DNA of 64,000 nt from Pseudeuparius sepicola (lineage: Eukaryota; Arthropoda; Insecta; Coleoptera; Anthribidae): the NCBI GenBank assembly GCA_963920635.1, contig OY987303.1, positions 15,354,175 to 15,418,174 on the forward strand. The letters run 5' to 3'. Shown in pieces: positions 24,615 to 36,689 of this stretch (position 1 is the first letter of the stretch; every line of letters starts with the position of its first letter). Position numbers and translations under genes: made by a program. The notes below the pieces were generated by a model, which was not told the origin of the DNA, did no database searches, and worked only from the letters and a program-made list of their open reading frames with translations.

Positions 24615-25187
24615 CCAGAGAAATAACCGAGGATAGAGGGAGCAACAACATCAAAATACACATGTTTGTAGTCAACCGACATCTTATGCAAATTTATCGA
24701 AGTAAACAAACATGAGGCCCGTGTGTACAACGTTTACCTGTGATAGGTTATATCCCGAGAAATGCCAATTTGGCCACACACTTTCTGCGTCCAATTGTAC
24801 ACAAAGTCAGTCACTAACAATAATTGAAACGGGAAAAATGCATACGTAAACAATCGGAAAACTTGACTTGCTGGGAAAATACAAAACAAATACCGTCGAG
24901 TAACGAACGCGGCGCCCGCGGCGTTGCCATGTTGGGCGGTTTGATGTATCTGTTGACGATTTTATTAAAGTGATAATTAGCTACTTTAATTACAGCGCAA
25001 TTTAATTTTAGTTTAAAATTGTTACATACAAGAAATTATTAACTACATTTATTGTTAATTTAGCGTTATGGGCGAGTGCCTTCATATAATCCCATTATTA
25101 AAATGGAGTACGTGGAATCACTCAAAAAGATGTAGGCTCTGTTTACTTTTTGTTCTTAGTCCCTCTATCCTTGGTGATTTCTCTGAG
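24615..25187. mobile_element. hAT-like MITE family A, copy 2
   Basis: Same ends as A1 (CCCAGAGAAATAACCGAGG here) and the same interior order with internal deletions. Flanking 8-mers GATATGCC and CATATACC agree at six of eight positions, consistent with an old duplication. Confidence 0.8.
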
Positions 25188-27985
25188 CATATACCCAATG
25201 TTTGACACCAACCATTTCATAGTTCTGTCACCGGTTTCTAATCCAAAAACAAGTCTGTCATCACATGGCGTAAATTTCTATCCAACAGATTTTATACACC
25301 GTTCATGTGCATGGCCACAGCCGGCTCTAGGAAAGCCCGGAAGTTGAGAAAGCTGGCAACATGGCTTGCGGGTCTGCGCGGCGTGGCCTGTCACTCCCTG
25401 TCATTTGATTTTACAAGAAATTTACCCGAATTAATTTGTTTAGTGCGGGTAGTGTTATCGTCGCCAGATTGCTACGACGAGGCGGTGTGTCTCTGAGTGG
25501 AAACAGACAACCCGAAGTGCTGGCGACAGCTTTTTTATAAATTTGTTTTGTTTGTGAAAAAATGAAACATTTCTCTAAAAATTCGAAGTGAAGAATCGTT
25601 CCTTTACAATTTCAAGCCTCAAGATGCCTACTAGAACAGTCGAGGGAAGCTAGAACATAGTTATATACCTGCGGCTGTAAGTCAAATCGTAATAATAACT
25701 TGAAGTAGCTAGGTTTTCTTTGATCGACGGCAAGCGGTCAACTTATATTTGTTTTGGGCTTTCCAAAGGACGAAAATTTAAGAATAAAATGATTAAGGAC
25801 CTATTGCGTAGACAAACTAAAGTAGGTACCCTTTAAAATTAAAGGAGTTTTCTAACAATCCAACCATTGATTGTTTAGTATTGTTGCACAAGTTTCTTTA
25901 CCTAATGTTAAAGTCAAAAGATAATTTAAACTGCCATTTTAATCAGAAGATATTACTCTGCTTCACAACATGCTGTTCTCTGTTCGCCTGTTGTTTGTAT
26001 TTTATGAAAGTTTAACCATCTGGGAAGATAGGTAATCATCATTTGCCTGATGGCGCACTTTGCGAAAAATTCTCACAAAAATTCGACTTACAAAAATATC
26101 TCTATTTGCCCAAATTTAACATATTTTTACCTATCCACACCAGGAATCGTACTTCTTGTAAATAATTATACTTCGGTGTATATTTTGTTACTTGGTACTG
26201 CTTTTATTGTCTGTTAAACAAACGTACCTACCTATATTCTATATACTTACTTAGGTACCCAATTATTGAAACAAAGTTCACAAATGTATCTAATAATAAT
26301 TAAGAAGATTGAACATTTATTAATATTAACTATATTTATAAATATAAACTAAGCCAAAGCGCAGACTGCTCTATGCTGCATAAACCCATTGAACCGTCAA
26401 CCGTCCCACTGCGGTGTTGCCACATGTTTGCCCATGGCTTGTAAGCTTGAGAAGGTTGTGGCATGGCCTGTATTGCATGGGATATAAGATATAAGGGATT
26501 TAATGCAATTTCTACAAATTGTTATTTATGGTGAAAATACATATCAGGCATTTTGCTAAATTTTCCTTCCTAAATTAAACTATTGCATCGCAACGAAAGC
26601 AAACAAAAATCGTATATACGATCCAACCTACATACCTACTCTCACAGCATTATACACACTCGTCCTTTGATATATCCCGATGTTACCGCAGAGCCTTGTT
26701 TTGATGTTACCCTAGCGGTGTCTCAGTAGACCGCATAGTGTAATTGCTTTCGTAGCCTGCAGGCTGCATCGTCCGACGAAGAACACACACTATGCAACTG
26801 AAACTTTGAAATTGCGGTGTGGTTTGTCTAGGTGCAGGGCATGTCGCTACGAGAAACTATAATAATGCAAGCATTCTGTAAACGTCAAGAAATAATTACA
26901 ACAACAGTAATTTCGGCCTTAGTTGGTTCATCAAGGCTAGGAAATATTTTGGCTACAAGACACAAGTTTGACAAGGAAGATTGGAAGATGTTCTTATCAG
27001 CTCTCGCTTCTGGTCGCATCATATTAAGAAGTCCAAGGATAGAATTCTGTATATAGGCTACAGACTTATCACAGACAAGAGTCTGGAATGCACTATAAGG
27101 TTGGTGTTTGTCTTCAGATTCAGATCTTGAAATTGTTTGGGAAGAGGACCTAGTCAGAGATACCACCTCAAACGTATAGAGTAGTCACGTATGTGCTGAA
27201 CATTCGGATCAGCCGGATAACCCATCTGGTGTCTGTTGTTTCCTATGCGTTAGACAAGGACCATAGAATATTCCATTATAAGGAGTGAAGTTTACTAAAG
27301 CGCTATCCTTTACAGCTTAAAAGTCCTGTGGCATTATACACTATACAGCATGGCTGTTGCGCGACAGTACAAAACAAAATAAAACAAAACTCTTAAAAAC
27401 CTATTTCAGGGGAGGCTTGTAGATGCAATAAATTCCCTAGAGAGGGATCATCTTAATGCCACCTTTTTTATTGTAGGTACTAATGTAGTTTCTAATGTTT
27501 CGCTATTTCTGTGGTGTGAACACGTCGGGTATCAAAATAGCTAATTTGGCCCAAGCCAAGGGCCAATTATAGATAAAAAAATGCCGCCTCAAGGTTCGCG
27601 TGCCGCCAATCAAAAATTATCAGATCCAATGGTTGGCGCAGCGCAACACAATCTGCTCGGACTGTGTCCGATAACTCCGAGTAGCGCCTCTGGGAAATTA
27701 CTTCTAGCCACGCGGCTGCCCAGAAAATGTCTTGATTAGAAACAAAGTTTCCTGCGGTGGCAAAACGACACGAAAACGTGGAGGAAATTGTCGTAAAATG
27801 TGGGTAATTCATCGAACAGTTAGGTATGTATACCTACTGCTTAGGGCAAAGTTAGCGAACACGACAAATTCATCGCTAATGCAAAACATTCAGCCAAATG
27901 TATAACTTTATTTCATTTATTGATATTCCGGTTGACCCGTAAATTACCAAATTAGCAATTTAAAAGCAATACGAATGTTCATAAA
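25188..27985. other. single-copy DNA, no gene recognised
   Basis: Open frames on both strands at 26832-27166 have no recognisable domain. 25290-25510 and 27560-27800 are richer in GC and may be regulatory islands. No splice or start signals could be tied to a protein. Confidence 0.35.
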
Positions 27986-27987
27986 TA

Positions 27988-29433
27988 AACTCCTGGACAA
28001 AATTAACGCACAAGTTCTCGACAAGTAGGCCATGGGCCCTGTTTGACAGTGACAGTTGTTAGTTAAGCAAACTATAGTATCACATAACCTTATTTTGACA
28101 GTAATTCGTTACCTCTGTGTTACAATTTTCTTAAATAGTGCTGATTAAAGCAAAGTGTCTGTGAAAAGCTTTCGATTTTGGTTGTTTTTATCACATGCAT
28201 TTGGGGAGTTCATTTTGAACCGCCAAAGAAATTTGTCAACTGAGGATGCAGTGCGAGCATCGACTCTCCTGGATGAAGCATATTCAATGCGATATGTTGC
28301 TGGTTTGTTAGGAAGACATAATTCCAGCATCTGCCGCCTGGTGAGGCGACATAATGAGATGGTCTCGTACAATCAAAGACTAGGGCAAGGGCGAAAACGT
28401 GGCACTAATCAAATTAATGACCGTTTTTTGAGACAACGTGCTCCCAGAGACAGGAGAGTCACCAGCAAACTGCTAAAAAATGAATTTAGCAGATGTTTGA
28501 AATATCGCTATATCGTCTCGAACGGTTAGAAGACGTTTACATGAAGCAGGATTGAGCAACAGAAGACCGGCCAAAAAACCATTGGTTACCAGAGAACACA
28601 AAGTTCAGAGATTGAATTTTGCAAGACTACATCAGAATTGGACCATCAATGATTGGAAACAAGTTCTGTTCTCCGATGAAACTAAAGTTAGCCTTAAAGA
28701 TCCAGATGGACTTGAGCGTGTCTGGCGAAGGCGAGGAAAAAGATTTGCCAGCTGCAATATCTCTCCTAAAGTACCTATCGGTGGTGGCTCTAAAATGTTT
28801 TGGGGGAATTAGTTTCGATGCTCGTACGGAGTTGGTCTCGATACGTACGAGGTCTATGATTGCCCAATATTACTTGGACAACATTATTGTTGAACATGTA
28901 ATGCCTTTTGCTCCTTTCGCTGAACCAATTTTTTATTCATGCAGGACAAGGCTTGCCACCTAACAGTCCTGACATGATTCCTATAGAGCATCTATGGGAC
29001 TATCTCAAAAAAAGATTCGAAATCGTAGACCCTCTGTTGCTAATCACAACCAACTCATAGAGGTCGCTACTGAAGAATGGCAGAATATTCCGCAAGTTTT
29101 TGTTGAACATTTGATATCAAGCATGCCTCGACACATGAATGCAGTGGTAAGAAGTAGAGGAGGGCCTATACGGTATTAGCGTTGACCCAGTTGCATTTAT
29201 TCTGTTTTGCTGTTTTTTTCTTTTTTTAATTTGGAGTTATGCCAGCTAATTTATGCATTTTCAGCAAAAACACATATTTAATGACGCGGTAAAGCAAATG
29301 AAAGTCATGTTAAGGTCATGTTTGACTAATTTGTAGGTGTTCATTATCATTTCAATGTAAATTAGTTTTGTTTCGTATTTTTATTGTAAATATTTAGATT
29401 AATTAAGTGGTGCGTTAATTTTGTCCAGGAGTT
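27988..29433. mobile_element. Tc1-family transposon, inactivated
   Basis: Perfect 24-bp inverted ends (AACTCCTGGACAAAATTAAC at the left, 27988-28011; right copy 29410-29433) lie between TA dinucleotides (27986-27987, 29434-29435). The 1446-bp length and single transposase region are standard for Tc1 elements. The gene inside is broken. Confidence 0.95.
28149..29179 (+). pseudogene. Tc1 transposase, frameshifted and internally deleted
   Basis: The N-terminal part keeps a helix-turn-helix DNA-binding region (STEDAVRASTLLDEAYSMRY ... SSICRLVRRHNEM). The frame changes at about 28495, then resumes as RRLHEAGLSNRRPAKKP and the catalytic block KQVLFSDETKVSL with the first aspartate. It shifts again near 28800 before GGISFDARTELVSI. 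The stretch that should hold the second aspartate (QDNAxxH in relatives) is missing at about 28945. The third acidic block, NSPDMIPIEHLWDYLKK, and the C-terminus to RGGPIRY remain. It cannot make a working DDE transposase. Confidence 0.95.
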
Positions 29434-29481
29434 TATAATCATGGATTTGAAGACAGAAAAAAATGTAAAAATGGCGCCTAT

Positions 29482-29918
29482 AAAATCAGGTATTTTGGGT
29501 AAAAATGCAGTCAAAATTTGAAAAAGGCAAAAAGGAAATTTCAATATTTTTATACAATTAACAACCACAAACAAATTATTTATTTTAGGCTGTCACTAAT
29601 GCTTTTCTTTATCACAAATTTTCTATAGTATATCATTGTTCCAAAGTGTTCTTTCTCAAAGTACTTCCGTCAGGAGCTTGTTTTTTTACACCATTTTTCT
29701 ATGGACATGTTAAAACTATACTAAAATCGAGCATCCTTACTTCTGGCGTAAATAAAAATAACGTGTTCAATGACGATCAGCGATTGGTCGCTTGGCTATA
29801 AAATTTGACCCGACTTGGCAACAGGGACGTACTCGATCGCAAAAGTGTAGTTACGCGGTTTTATCTTGTTGTTTTCAGCTATTTAGACACTGCCACAAAT
29901 AATTTTATCGATGTTTTG
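29482..29918. other. unassigned AT-rich DNA
   Basis: No gene or repeat end recognised between the Tc1 element and the Penelope-like insertion. Confidence 0.4.
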
Positions 29919-30020
29919 AAACATTTTAATTAATTTTCAAAATTCTTGTCTTGGGAATCAACCATCAAAATGAATGTGGTAGTGTTATCACATTAGATCT
30001 TTATTATTTAGTTGTAGACA

Positions 30021-30062
30021 GCTTACACATGTTTCGATCCGTAATGAGATCATCTTCAGAGC
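30021..30062 (-). ncRNA. hammerhead-like motif, left arm of Y
   Basis: On the minus strand: GCT, CTGAAGA, a GATC/GATC helix with one unpaired base at its foot, GAAA, then ACATGTGTA and AGC. This is the order of a minimal type I hammerhead with a very short stem III. The extra base at stem II makes activity doubtful. Confidence 0.45.
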
Positions 30063-30311
30063 AATTATAAAAACATGCATCTAACTAGCATTTTCTATTT
30101 TTTAGGTAAAAATTTTCATGTTGCATTAAACAGACATGGCTTTTATGAATAATACCCTAAGAGTATAATGAATAATGAATAATATCCTAAATAATACCCT
30201 AAGAGTATACCTACAACTATTTTTTAACTAAAAGCCATGTCTGTTTAATGCAACATGAAAATTTTTACCTAAAAAATAGAAAATGCTAATTAGATGCATG
30301 TTTTCATAATT

Positions 30312-30353
30312 GCTCTGAAGATGATCTTATTACGGATCGAAACATATGTAAGC
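30312..30353 (+). ncRNA. hammerhead-like motif, right arm of Y
   Basis: Same arrangement as the other arm: GCT (stem I), CTGAAGA at 30315-30321, GATC helix, GAAA at 30339-30342, stem III ACA/TGT with loop TA, predicted cleavage after A30350, then AGC closing stem I. Confidence 0.45.
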
Positions 30354-30481
30354 TGTCTACAACTAAATAATAAAGATCTAATGTGATAACACTACCACAT
30401 TTATTTTGATGGTTGATTCCCACGACAAGAATTTTGAAAATAAAATATTGACAACCAGGAAACCTAAAACATTTTAATTAA

Positions 30482-32999
30482 GGCAACAATTTTTTCCGAA
30501 ATATTTTGAGGTAAAAAGTTGTAAAACTAAAATTAAGTAAAGGTCGTGCTTCATTGCGGCCCTGGCGAATATCTCAACGCACTTGCTCTTGTTTACGCCA
30601 GGCGTAAGAGTTGCTCGAGTTTAGTATAGGATTACTTAATTTATAGCAAGGAATATGTTCGATTCAACTATAAACCGACACAAATTTGATTTAAATTCTT
30701 CGTCTTCACTTTTTGAAGTTCTTCTTGCACAATTTCTTTAATGAAGCGTAGTTTTACAGTGTTCTACAAAACACTTTTTGTTGCCGGAAATCTAAGAAAG
30801 AAAATAAAAATAAATAAGAATATTTGATAAAGTTTAAAAAATATTTTAGTGCTTTGCCACAGGGTTTGCAAAAAAACACCATCACCATCGAGGAGAAGCT
30901 CAGGGTAAAGGACGAATCCATGCACAAATTTACTACACACGCATTTACCTACCTACCTACCTACCACACTTTCAATAATAGTACATCCTACGTACTTGCC
31001 CCTAATTTTCCCGTCCATACTAACAATTATTGTAAATGAAGTTTAGGTAGAAGAATTAAAATACGTCATATACGAATTTTCCTTCGAATTTACAAAATAT
31101 GTTTTGAAATTTAATAAAAGGTTGTTTTTCTATAAAAGTAGTAGAAACATTCGGTAGGAATTGTATTTATGATTGATACATGCTTTCTAGACTTAGATAT
31201 ATCGGTTTTAGTTACAATGGGCCAGTACGATTAAATTTTAAAAATTAATTTGATGATTGCAATGGTAAACTACAGTCTTCTAGTTCCCTAAAAGGCCCCT
31301 TGTCCAAGATAAATATCAACAATCTTAGAAATTTGAAAATACCTTAACATATTTAAGGTAGTAGTAATCTTCTTTACCGACATCATAATATATCCACGGG
31401 TCTGTATCAAAACCGCGTGCGGCAACTTCAGGGGACCTAATTGGTTAGTGATTTGTGGGCTGACAGTATGACAGCATGGCAGCTAAAAGTATGGTTACCT
31501 GCTATCATTTGCTGGATGAGGCTGGATTCTAAGAATAAAACTGCTTGCTTCAAGTCTCCCTGTTGTTAGATACAAAGGCCTGGGGTAGTCCGTATGTACC
31601 CATTAATACCCTTTATAAATAAATAATGTAAGTACTTAAATCATACAATATTTTCGTATACATACATATTTTGTTTATTCGAAAACATATTTTCATTTTA
31701 GTGCTTGTGAAAGTGGCCTATTGAAGTTTAATAATAAGCTGCAGAAAGTATGGAGTAGGTATAGTTTTGAAAAAGCTTATTCCAGCTCCAACAATCTTCT
31801 TCAAATTATGGTGACAATAGATATGTTGCACTGATATTATATAAACAATTTAGATCTATTTTCACCAGAAAATAGAACAGTGAAAAGTACAAGGGTAGGT
31901 AAATTGATATATTTTTAATAGATTAGCTATAGTAAATATTCTTGCTTACAATTTATATAAATATAGACATTTGCCATGTTATTAAGTATCATGGATATTT
32001 GATATATCTATCTTCCTCGACAAACTCTTAGTTTTTAAAATGCTCATTTTCCTCTTTTGAAATTTGGGATGCTAGATTTGGTATAAAAGTATTCGGCAGA
32101 ACGTCAGGTTTTAATCAAAGGCGAATACGTGGACCTTGTAAGAATTTTCCCCAATTCATTTTGTTTTCTTCAAGCTGGGTAGGAAAAAATACATTGCAAT
32201 AAAATTATAACTTGGTATTGAAATAAGTACCTACTTACATTAAAAGGTAATTATTTCGCATTCACTATTCATTATTGGCTTGATACAGTAAACAGCACAA
32301 AAAACAGAACACGAATCACTAACACCTTCAGCAGAGGAATCTTGGAAGTATCTGGTATCTAAATATATCAACCAGATTTTATACCTATATTAGACTTTTC
32401 TGTACCTACGTTTCCTACCTACCTACATTGTAAAAATATTACATAAGTTTATTATTATGGTAAACAGATAAATAAGGTCATTTTTGGTTTTAATAGATAA
32501 TATAGATAATAATAAAAACTTTTTATAACGTTAGAACTGAAATATCAAAATTAAAATTATTTCAGTTTGAAATGTTTGAAGTTTGAAGTATAAAAGGATA
32601 AGTAGTTAGGTTAGATTTGTAAAAAATCGACAATTCACAAATATCTAATAACTAGGAAGATTGTGTGAACTTAGCTACAGAGGACTTTCAGCACATCGAT
32701 TGTATCTAGCGCCATCTTTTGAGAGCAAAAGGAGCAATACCTTAAAATTTTGGATTAGTTTTTATTTAAAAACTAAGAGGAACTATCAAAAATGAAATAT
32801 GCCAGGGGAGTCTACTAAACTTCTATTATCCGCCTGCATGCAGTTTTCTATATGACCAGACTAGCCCATTGAAAATTAGTGAAAATACCTGTTGCCAACT
32901 AATACCTACTCCATATAGAGAATAAGGGAATACAATCTGTCGTAGCAATTATTTTTATATTTCAGTTTCTTGAGTGTAGTTCGACCTGGCGAAGCTTCC
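30482..32999. other. AT-rich single-copy DNA, no gene recognised
   Basis: A short ACCT microsatellite lies at about 30942-30962. Otherwise I see no gene, RNA or mobile element. Confidence 0.4.
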
Positions 33000-33340
33000 A
33001 GGTCTTCCAGTACGTTAAAACAACCACCATTTAATAACGCAATTAGCGGTAATGGCCGAATAAAAAATTCTTTTGGAAAAGCGAGACAATTACCGGCGGA
33101 AGGTCGTCAAACTTTGAAATAAGGCCATTAAAGTGCTGGCCGAGTGAGGAGCTGCGAGGCGGGAATCTCTCCGGCATCCAGTCTTCACGCATTCGTCACA
33201 TTACGGGCAGTGTAATTGTTTTATTAAAAATTACGGGAGCCTCATTTTCGGCGCAAAAAATGCCTTCGCGCCATGAAATAACACATGGCGAAATTTAATA
33301 ACCTCCAAACCCGGGCCGAGCTTATAGAACTTAATTTCGT
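33000..33340. other. GC-rich single-copy island 6
   Basis: Island with ATTTAATAACGCAATTAGCG, GTAATTGTTTTATTAAAAAT and GC-rich blocks between them. Single copy in the window, no frame. Possible regulatory DNA. Confidence 0.3.
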
Positions 33341-33839
33341 TGATTACTTCACAGTTTTTCTCTCAAACAGATCCACATCTTAAAAACGATCAATCTTAAG
33401 AACAAAAGAGTGGTAAGGTAGCTATCAACTTGCCACAATTCTGGATACAAAGGAGAAGTACTATAAACCAATATGACTATACATTTTGGTATCTCAGGAA
33501 AACATTAATTTCGGCTTTAGGTGCGATATAGTCAGAATGTCGATGTTCAACTTTGTCATGAAACTGATTTGGTAATTTTTTTAGAAGTTTTTATTTTTTA
33601 GATTAGTGTTCGGCATTATCAAAAACTACTTATACGAAATTGGCACAAATTTATTAGGCGGTAATATTTTGTTCCGCTGCTTTATTTATTTGTTAGAAAA
33701 GTCTTGTTATTTAGTTGGCATTAATGTCACATTCAATGGGCTAAAAGAAATAAAGGAACAAGGCACCACCTTATGAGTTTTTAAGTGTAGGTATTAAAAA
33801 ATGATAGCTCATATCTTGGAAAGTCAATTATCAGGGGTA
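33341..33839. other. unassigned AT-rich DNA
   Basis: No feature recognised. Confidence 0.4.
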
Positions 33840-33845
33840 ATATAA

Positions 33846-34025
33846 CAAGTGGTGTGCCTATTATCGATAATACCTTTCGTTAATTTTACGAATTATAATC
33901 CCAAAGCGGAAAATACCACGACTGCCTAGCAGGAGTGGTATTTTCTTAGCATTGGGATTATAATGACTGATAAATTAAGGAAAGGTATTATCTATTATTA
34001 GGCATATCACGAGTTGTATTTAAAA
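33846..34025. repeat. foldback repeat I, copy 1
   Basis: Left arm GTGTGCCTATTATCGATAAT ... ATTATAATCCCAA pairs with TTGGGATTATAAT ... ATTATTAGGCATATCAC at the right. The loop carries a second palindrome around GAAAATACCACGACTGCC. A second, split copy exists at 38 and 40 kb. No target duplication could be fixed. Confidence 0.65.
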
Positions 34026-34261
34026 AGAGAATTTAACAACTGCAAATAGTTAGTTTGACAGCTAGCTGTCATATAGATTGAACATTCAGTTCTGAATATG
34101 TTTTTTGTGCTAATAGATATTTAAAGATCCATGTTTTAACTGAAAACATAATATATTATAGTCCTATATTAAATTTGGTAATGTGAAGAAGTTATCGGGT
34201 TATCAGTTTTAGCTGCCACAATATTGGTTTAGCGTAACTAGGACGTAACTAAGAGAGTAGG

Positions 34262-35093
34262 ATTTCAGCGATTATTTCCCTCATACTGCTTGGATCCAAT
34301 AAGGTAGCTCCTTCCATAAAAATCCAACCAATCATATGCCTCTGCTAGCGATAATTGCACTTGTGTAAATTATCGTATGTAATATCACTAGTGCCAGAAA
34401 TTTTATCGATAATTTTTTAGAAAGCGCTATTTTGCCTAGAAAGATCACGAGTATAAATTGGAGATAAAAGCCCAATTTGTACGAGTGGTTTTGCTATTGG
34501 GCAAAATAGGGCTTGAGAATAAAATTATGTAGAAAAATTTCCGGCACGAGTGGCATTTGTCGAGATTATTTCACGAATACGATTTAATAATTTCTGTATT
34601 GATTTTTTCTGTGTTTACATTTCCAAAACGACTCATTTTGAACGAGTTTATTGACAGCTTCGACTGTAGCGTTCGAGTAAACAAACACGGGTATCCAAGG
34701 CAAATGCGATTATACCTACACCCTGTCGGCGTTGGTTTATTTTCTGAATATGTCATAAATTTAAACGGAGGCGGAGGTCTAAATAACAAGAATTTAGCAA
34801 TGTAAAAGTTATATAAATTCATTGATATAATGCTTAATAATACCGCAACATAATTTATAAGCTGCATAATTATTAGAACAGTGTGAAACACACAAACTTT
34901 AAGAAGTAGGTACGTGTTTGTATCCAACAGATTCGAGGTTGCTAAGCAACGAAGTAATAATTTGCACAAGTGCAATTACCGGTAATTGCATTAGTGCAAA
35001 TTATCGCTAGCAGAGGCATATCATTGGTTGGATTTTTATGGAAGGAGCTACCTTATTGGATGCAAGCAGTATGAGGGAAATAATCGCTGAAAT
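34262..35093. mobile_element. family H element, copy 2, with long inverted ends
   Basis: Ends ATTTCAGCGATTATTTCCCT and its complement match for over 100 bp (34262-34380 against 34970-35093). Inside is the same hairpin (34393-34545) and sequence as H1 at 3.6-4.3 kb. No coding sequence and no clear target duplication, so the superfamily is unknown. Confidence 0.75.
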
Positions 35094-35757
35094 TATCACC
35101 TGATTGGTTAATACTTCAAAACTCATATTGGCAGGCGTTGAGTTCTCAGTTTTAAACGTGGGGCTAATCAACCTTACATCGTTCATAGGGAATTTTTTGT
35201 CACTTTAAATTGTAATATTATTCTGCAAAAATTGAAAGCGGTAGTTAAATTTTATTTTTGGATTTTTTTTTACCTGTGTTTTGGGGCACATTTTGCCGAT
35301 TTAAACGCAAACCGGTAATTTTATAGTTATGGAAGAAGACTACCCTTTTGTTGCAAATTGAACAGTTGCACTAAAATTATAAACTTGCAAGACCATCTTA
35401 TGAATATGAAACCCATTGTGCTACCGCTCCCCTCCGCCTCTTTGCGACGAGAATAAATTGTTTTTATACGAAAGTGTTGGACTTCAGCGACTGAAGGACT
35501 GCATGAAGTTTAATTTAAATTGCATAATTTCTGTAGAGGTTATCGAGAAAAATATATTTTTCAAACTGTACTTTTATCACCCTGTAACTTTTTTATTATG
35601 CATTTTCGGTAATAAGTAGTATTAAGCTATTTTTTTTCTCCATGTACCCTTAAAATTTGTTACATAATGACTGAATTACCCCATCTAAAATTTTTCTATT
35701 ATTCTTACCTGATTTTATATAATATTTTCTTCAAATTTGGTAAGTACCTATTGGGTA
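35094..35757. other. unassigned AT-rich DNA
   Basis: No feature recognised apart from short chance frames. Confidence 0.4.
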
Positions 35758-35759
35758 TA

Positions 35760-36071
35760 CACGGTATCTATTGCTGGGGGGGGGGGCACTTGGAAATATC
35801 TTGACAAATTAATATGAATCTGCATCTCGCACATTTTTAAAATCCTGAAAAAAATCGTAAGTTTTAATTTTTTCTGAAAAAAAAAAGAATATGAATCGGG
35901 CTAGCGCAAAGAATGTAATATGTAGCGCTTGTGATACAATATCGATTGAAAATGAATGACATAGATAATTTTTTGACGTCATAGCCTGCTCATTGTTTTT
36001 ATAATTAACTCCGAAAATGTGTATTCATTTGTCAAGATATTTCCAAGTGGCTCTCCGTCAACAGCACCCTG
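35760..36071. mobile_element. TA-flanked MITE P with a poly-G run
   Basis: The right end, complemented, reads CAGGGTGCTGTTGACGG. The left end is diverged (CACGGTATCTATTGC) and then has about eleven G residues. The inner inverted repeat CACTTGGAAATATCTTGAC is perfect in both arms. TA on both sides. No coding sequence. Confidence 0.65.
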
Positions 36072-36119
36072 TATAATAAACTGCTTAGTCGTAGTTTAGC
36101 TTCACGCAATTCTTTCCAA

Positions 36120-36545
36120 TCTAGATGTCCTATAAGAATTTCTCAATCGGTCCCGGTACGGGCAAAGCCTGACTCCGGCCGCTAGCAGCGCACCGAATTA
36201 CGTCGCCATTGAAACGGGTTTTCCTCCGAATTACCCCGGATTGTCCGGGACGATCCCCCGCCGCTTTATCCGGGGCCCGGATCGTCTGACACTGTGCGAT
36301 TTGTAGGCGTGTGTAGTAGTTAAATTCGGTCGATCCGATTCAACACCCAGGCAATACAGAACGGGGAACGCGACGATCTCCCCAACCGTAATAATTTCCG
36401 TCGGGAGATTTCAATCGTTTTAAGAGCTGCGGCGGAGTATTGAACACTCCGCCCTCGTCTCCGTTTCGTATTCGAAAATTTAAGTTAAAATCGATATGGA
36501 ATCGACGGACCGGGGGGAGCCACTGAAACCGCATATCTTCCTTTT
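36120..36545. other. GC-rich single-copy island 7
   Basis: CpG-rich region with inner short palindromes (GGAGTATTGAACACTCC) and CCGAATTACC words. No protein-like frame. Possible regulatory island. Confidence 0.3.
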
Positions 36546-36689
36546 CGTCCCCAACAAATAGGCCTAGTCAATATTACCAATGTTTGGGCGGGAATTATTA
36601 TCTACGAAAATAAAATATTCCCAAATTTTTTCTTTAAAAAATTGTCTAAAGTGGGAAACACCTAAGAAGAAATTTTTGTTATCTAAACC

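Larger units (their letters stand above)
29934..30466. mobile_element. Penelope-like inverted terminal-repeat insertion Y
   Basis: Two arms, about 29934-30140 and 30224-30441, are inverted copies around an AT-rich centre. A perfect 15-bp direct repeat, AAACATTTTAATTAA, flanks it (29919-29933 and 30467-30481), as expected from target-primed retrotransposition. Each arm carries the CTGAAGA-stem-GAAAC signature found in Penelope-like terminal repeats, and a similar layout bounds PLE1 at 48.7-55.3 kb. No RT or endonuclease is left. Assignment to Penelope is from structure, not from protein. Confidence 0.7.
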
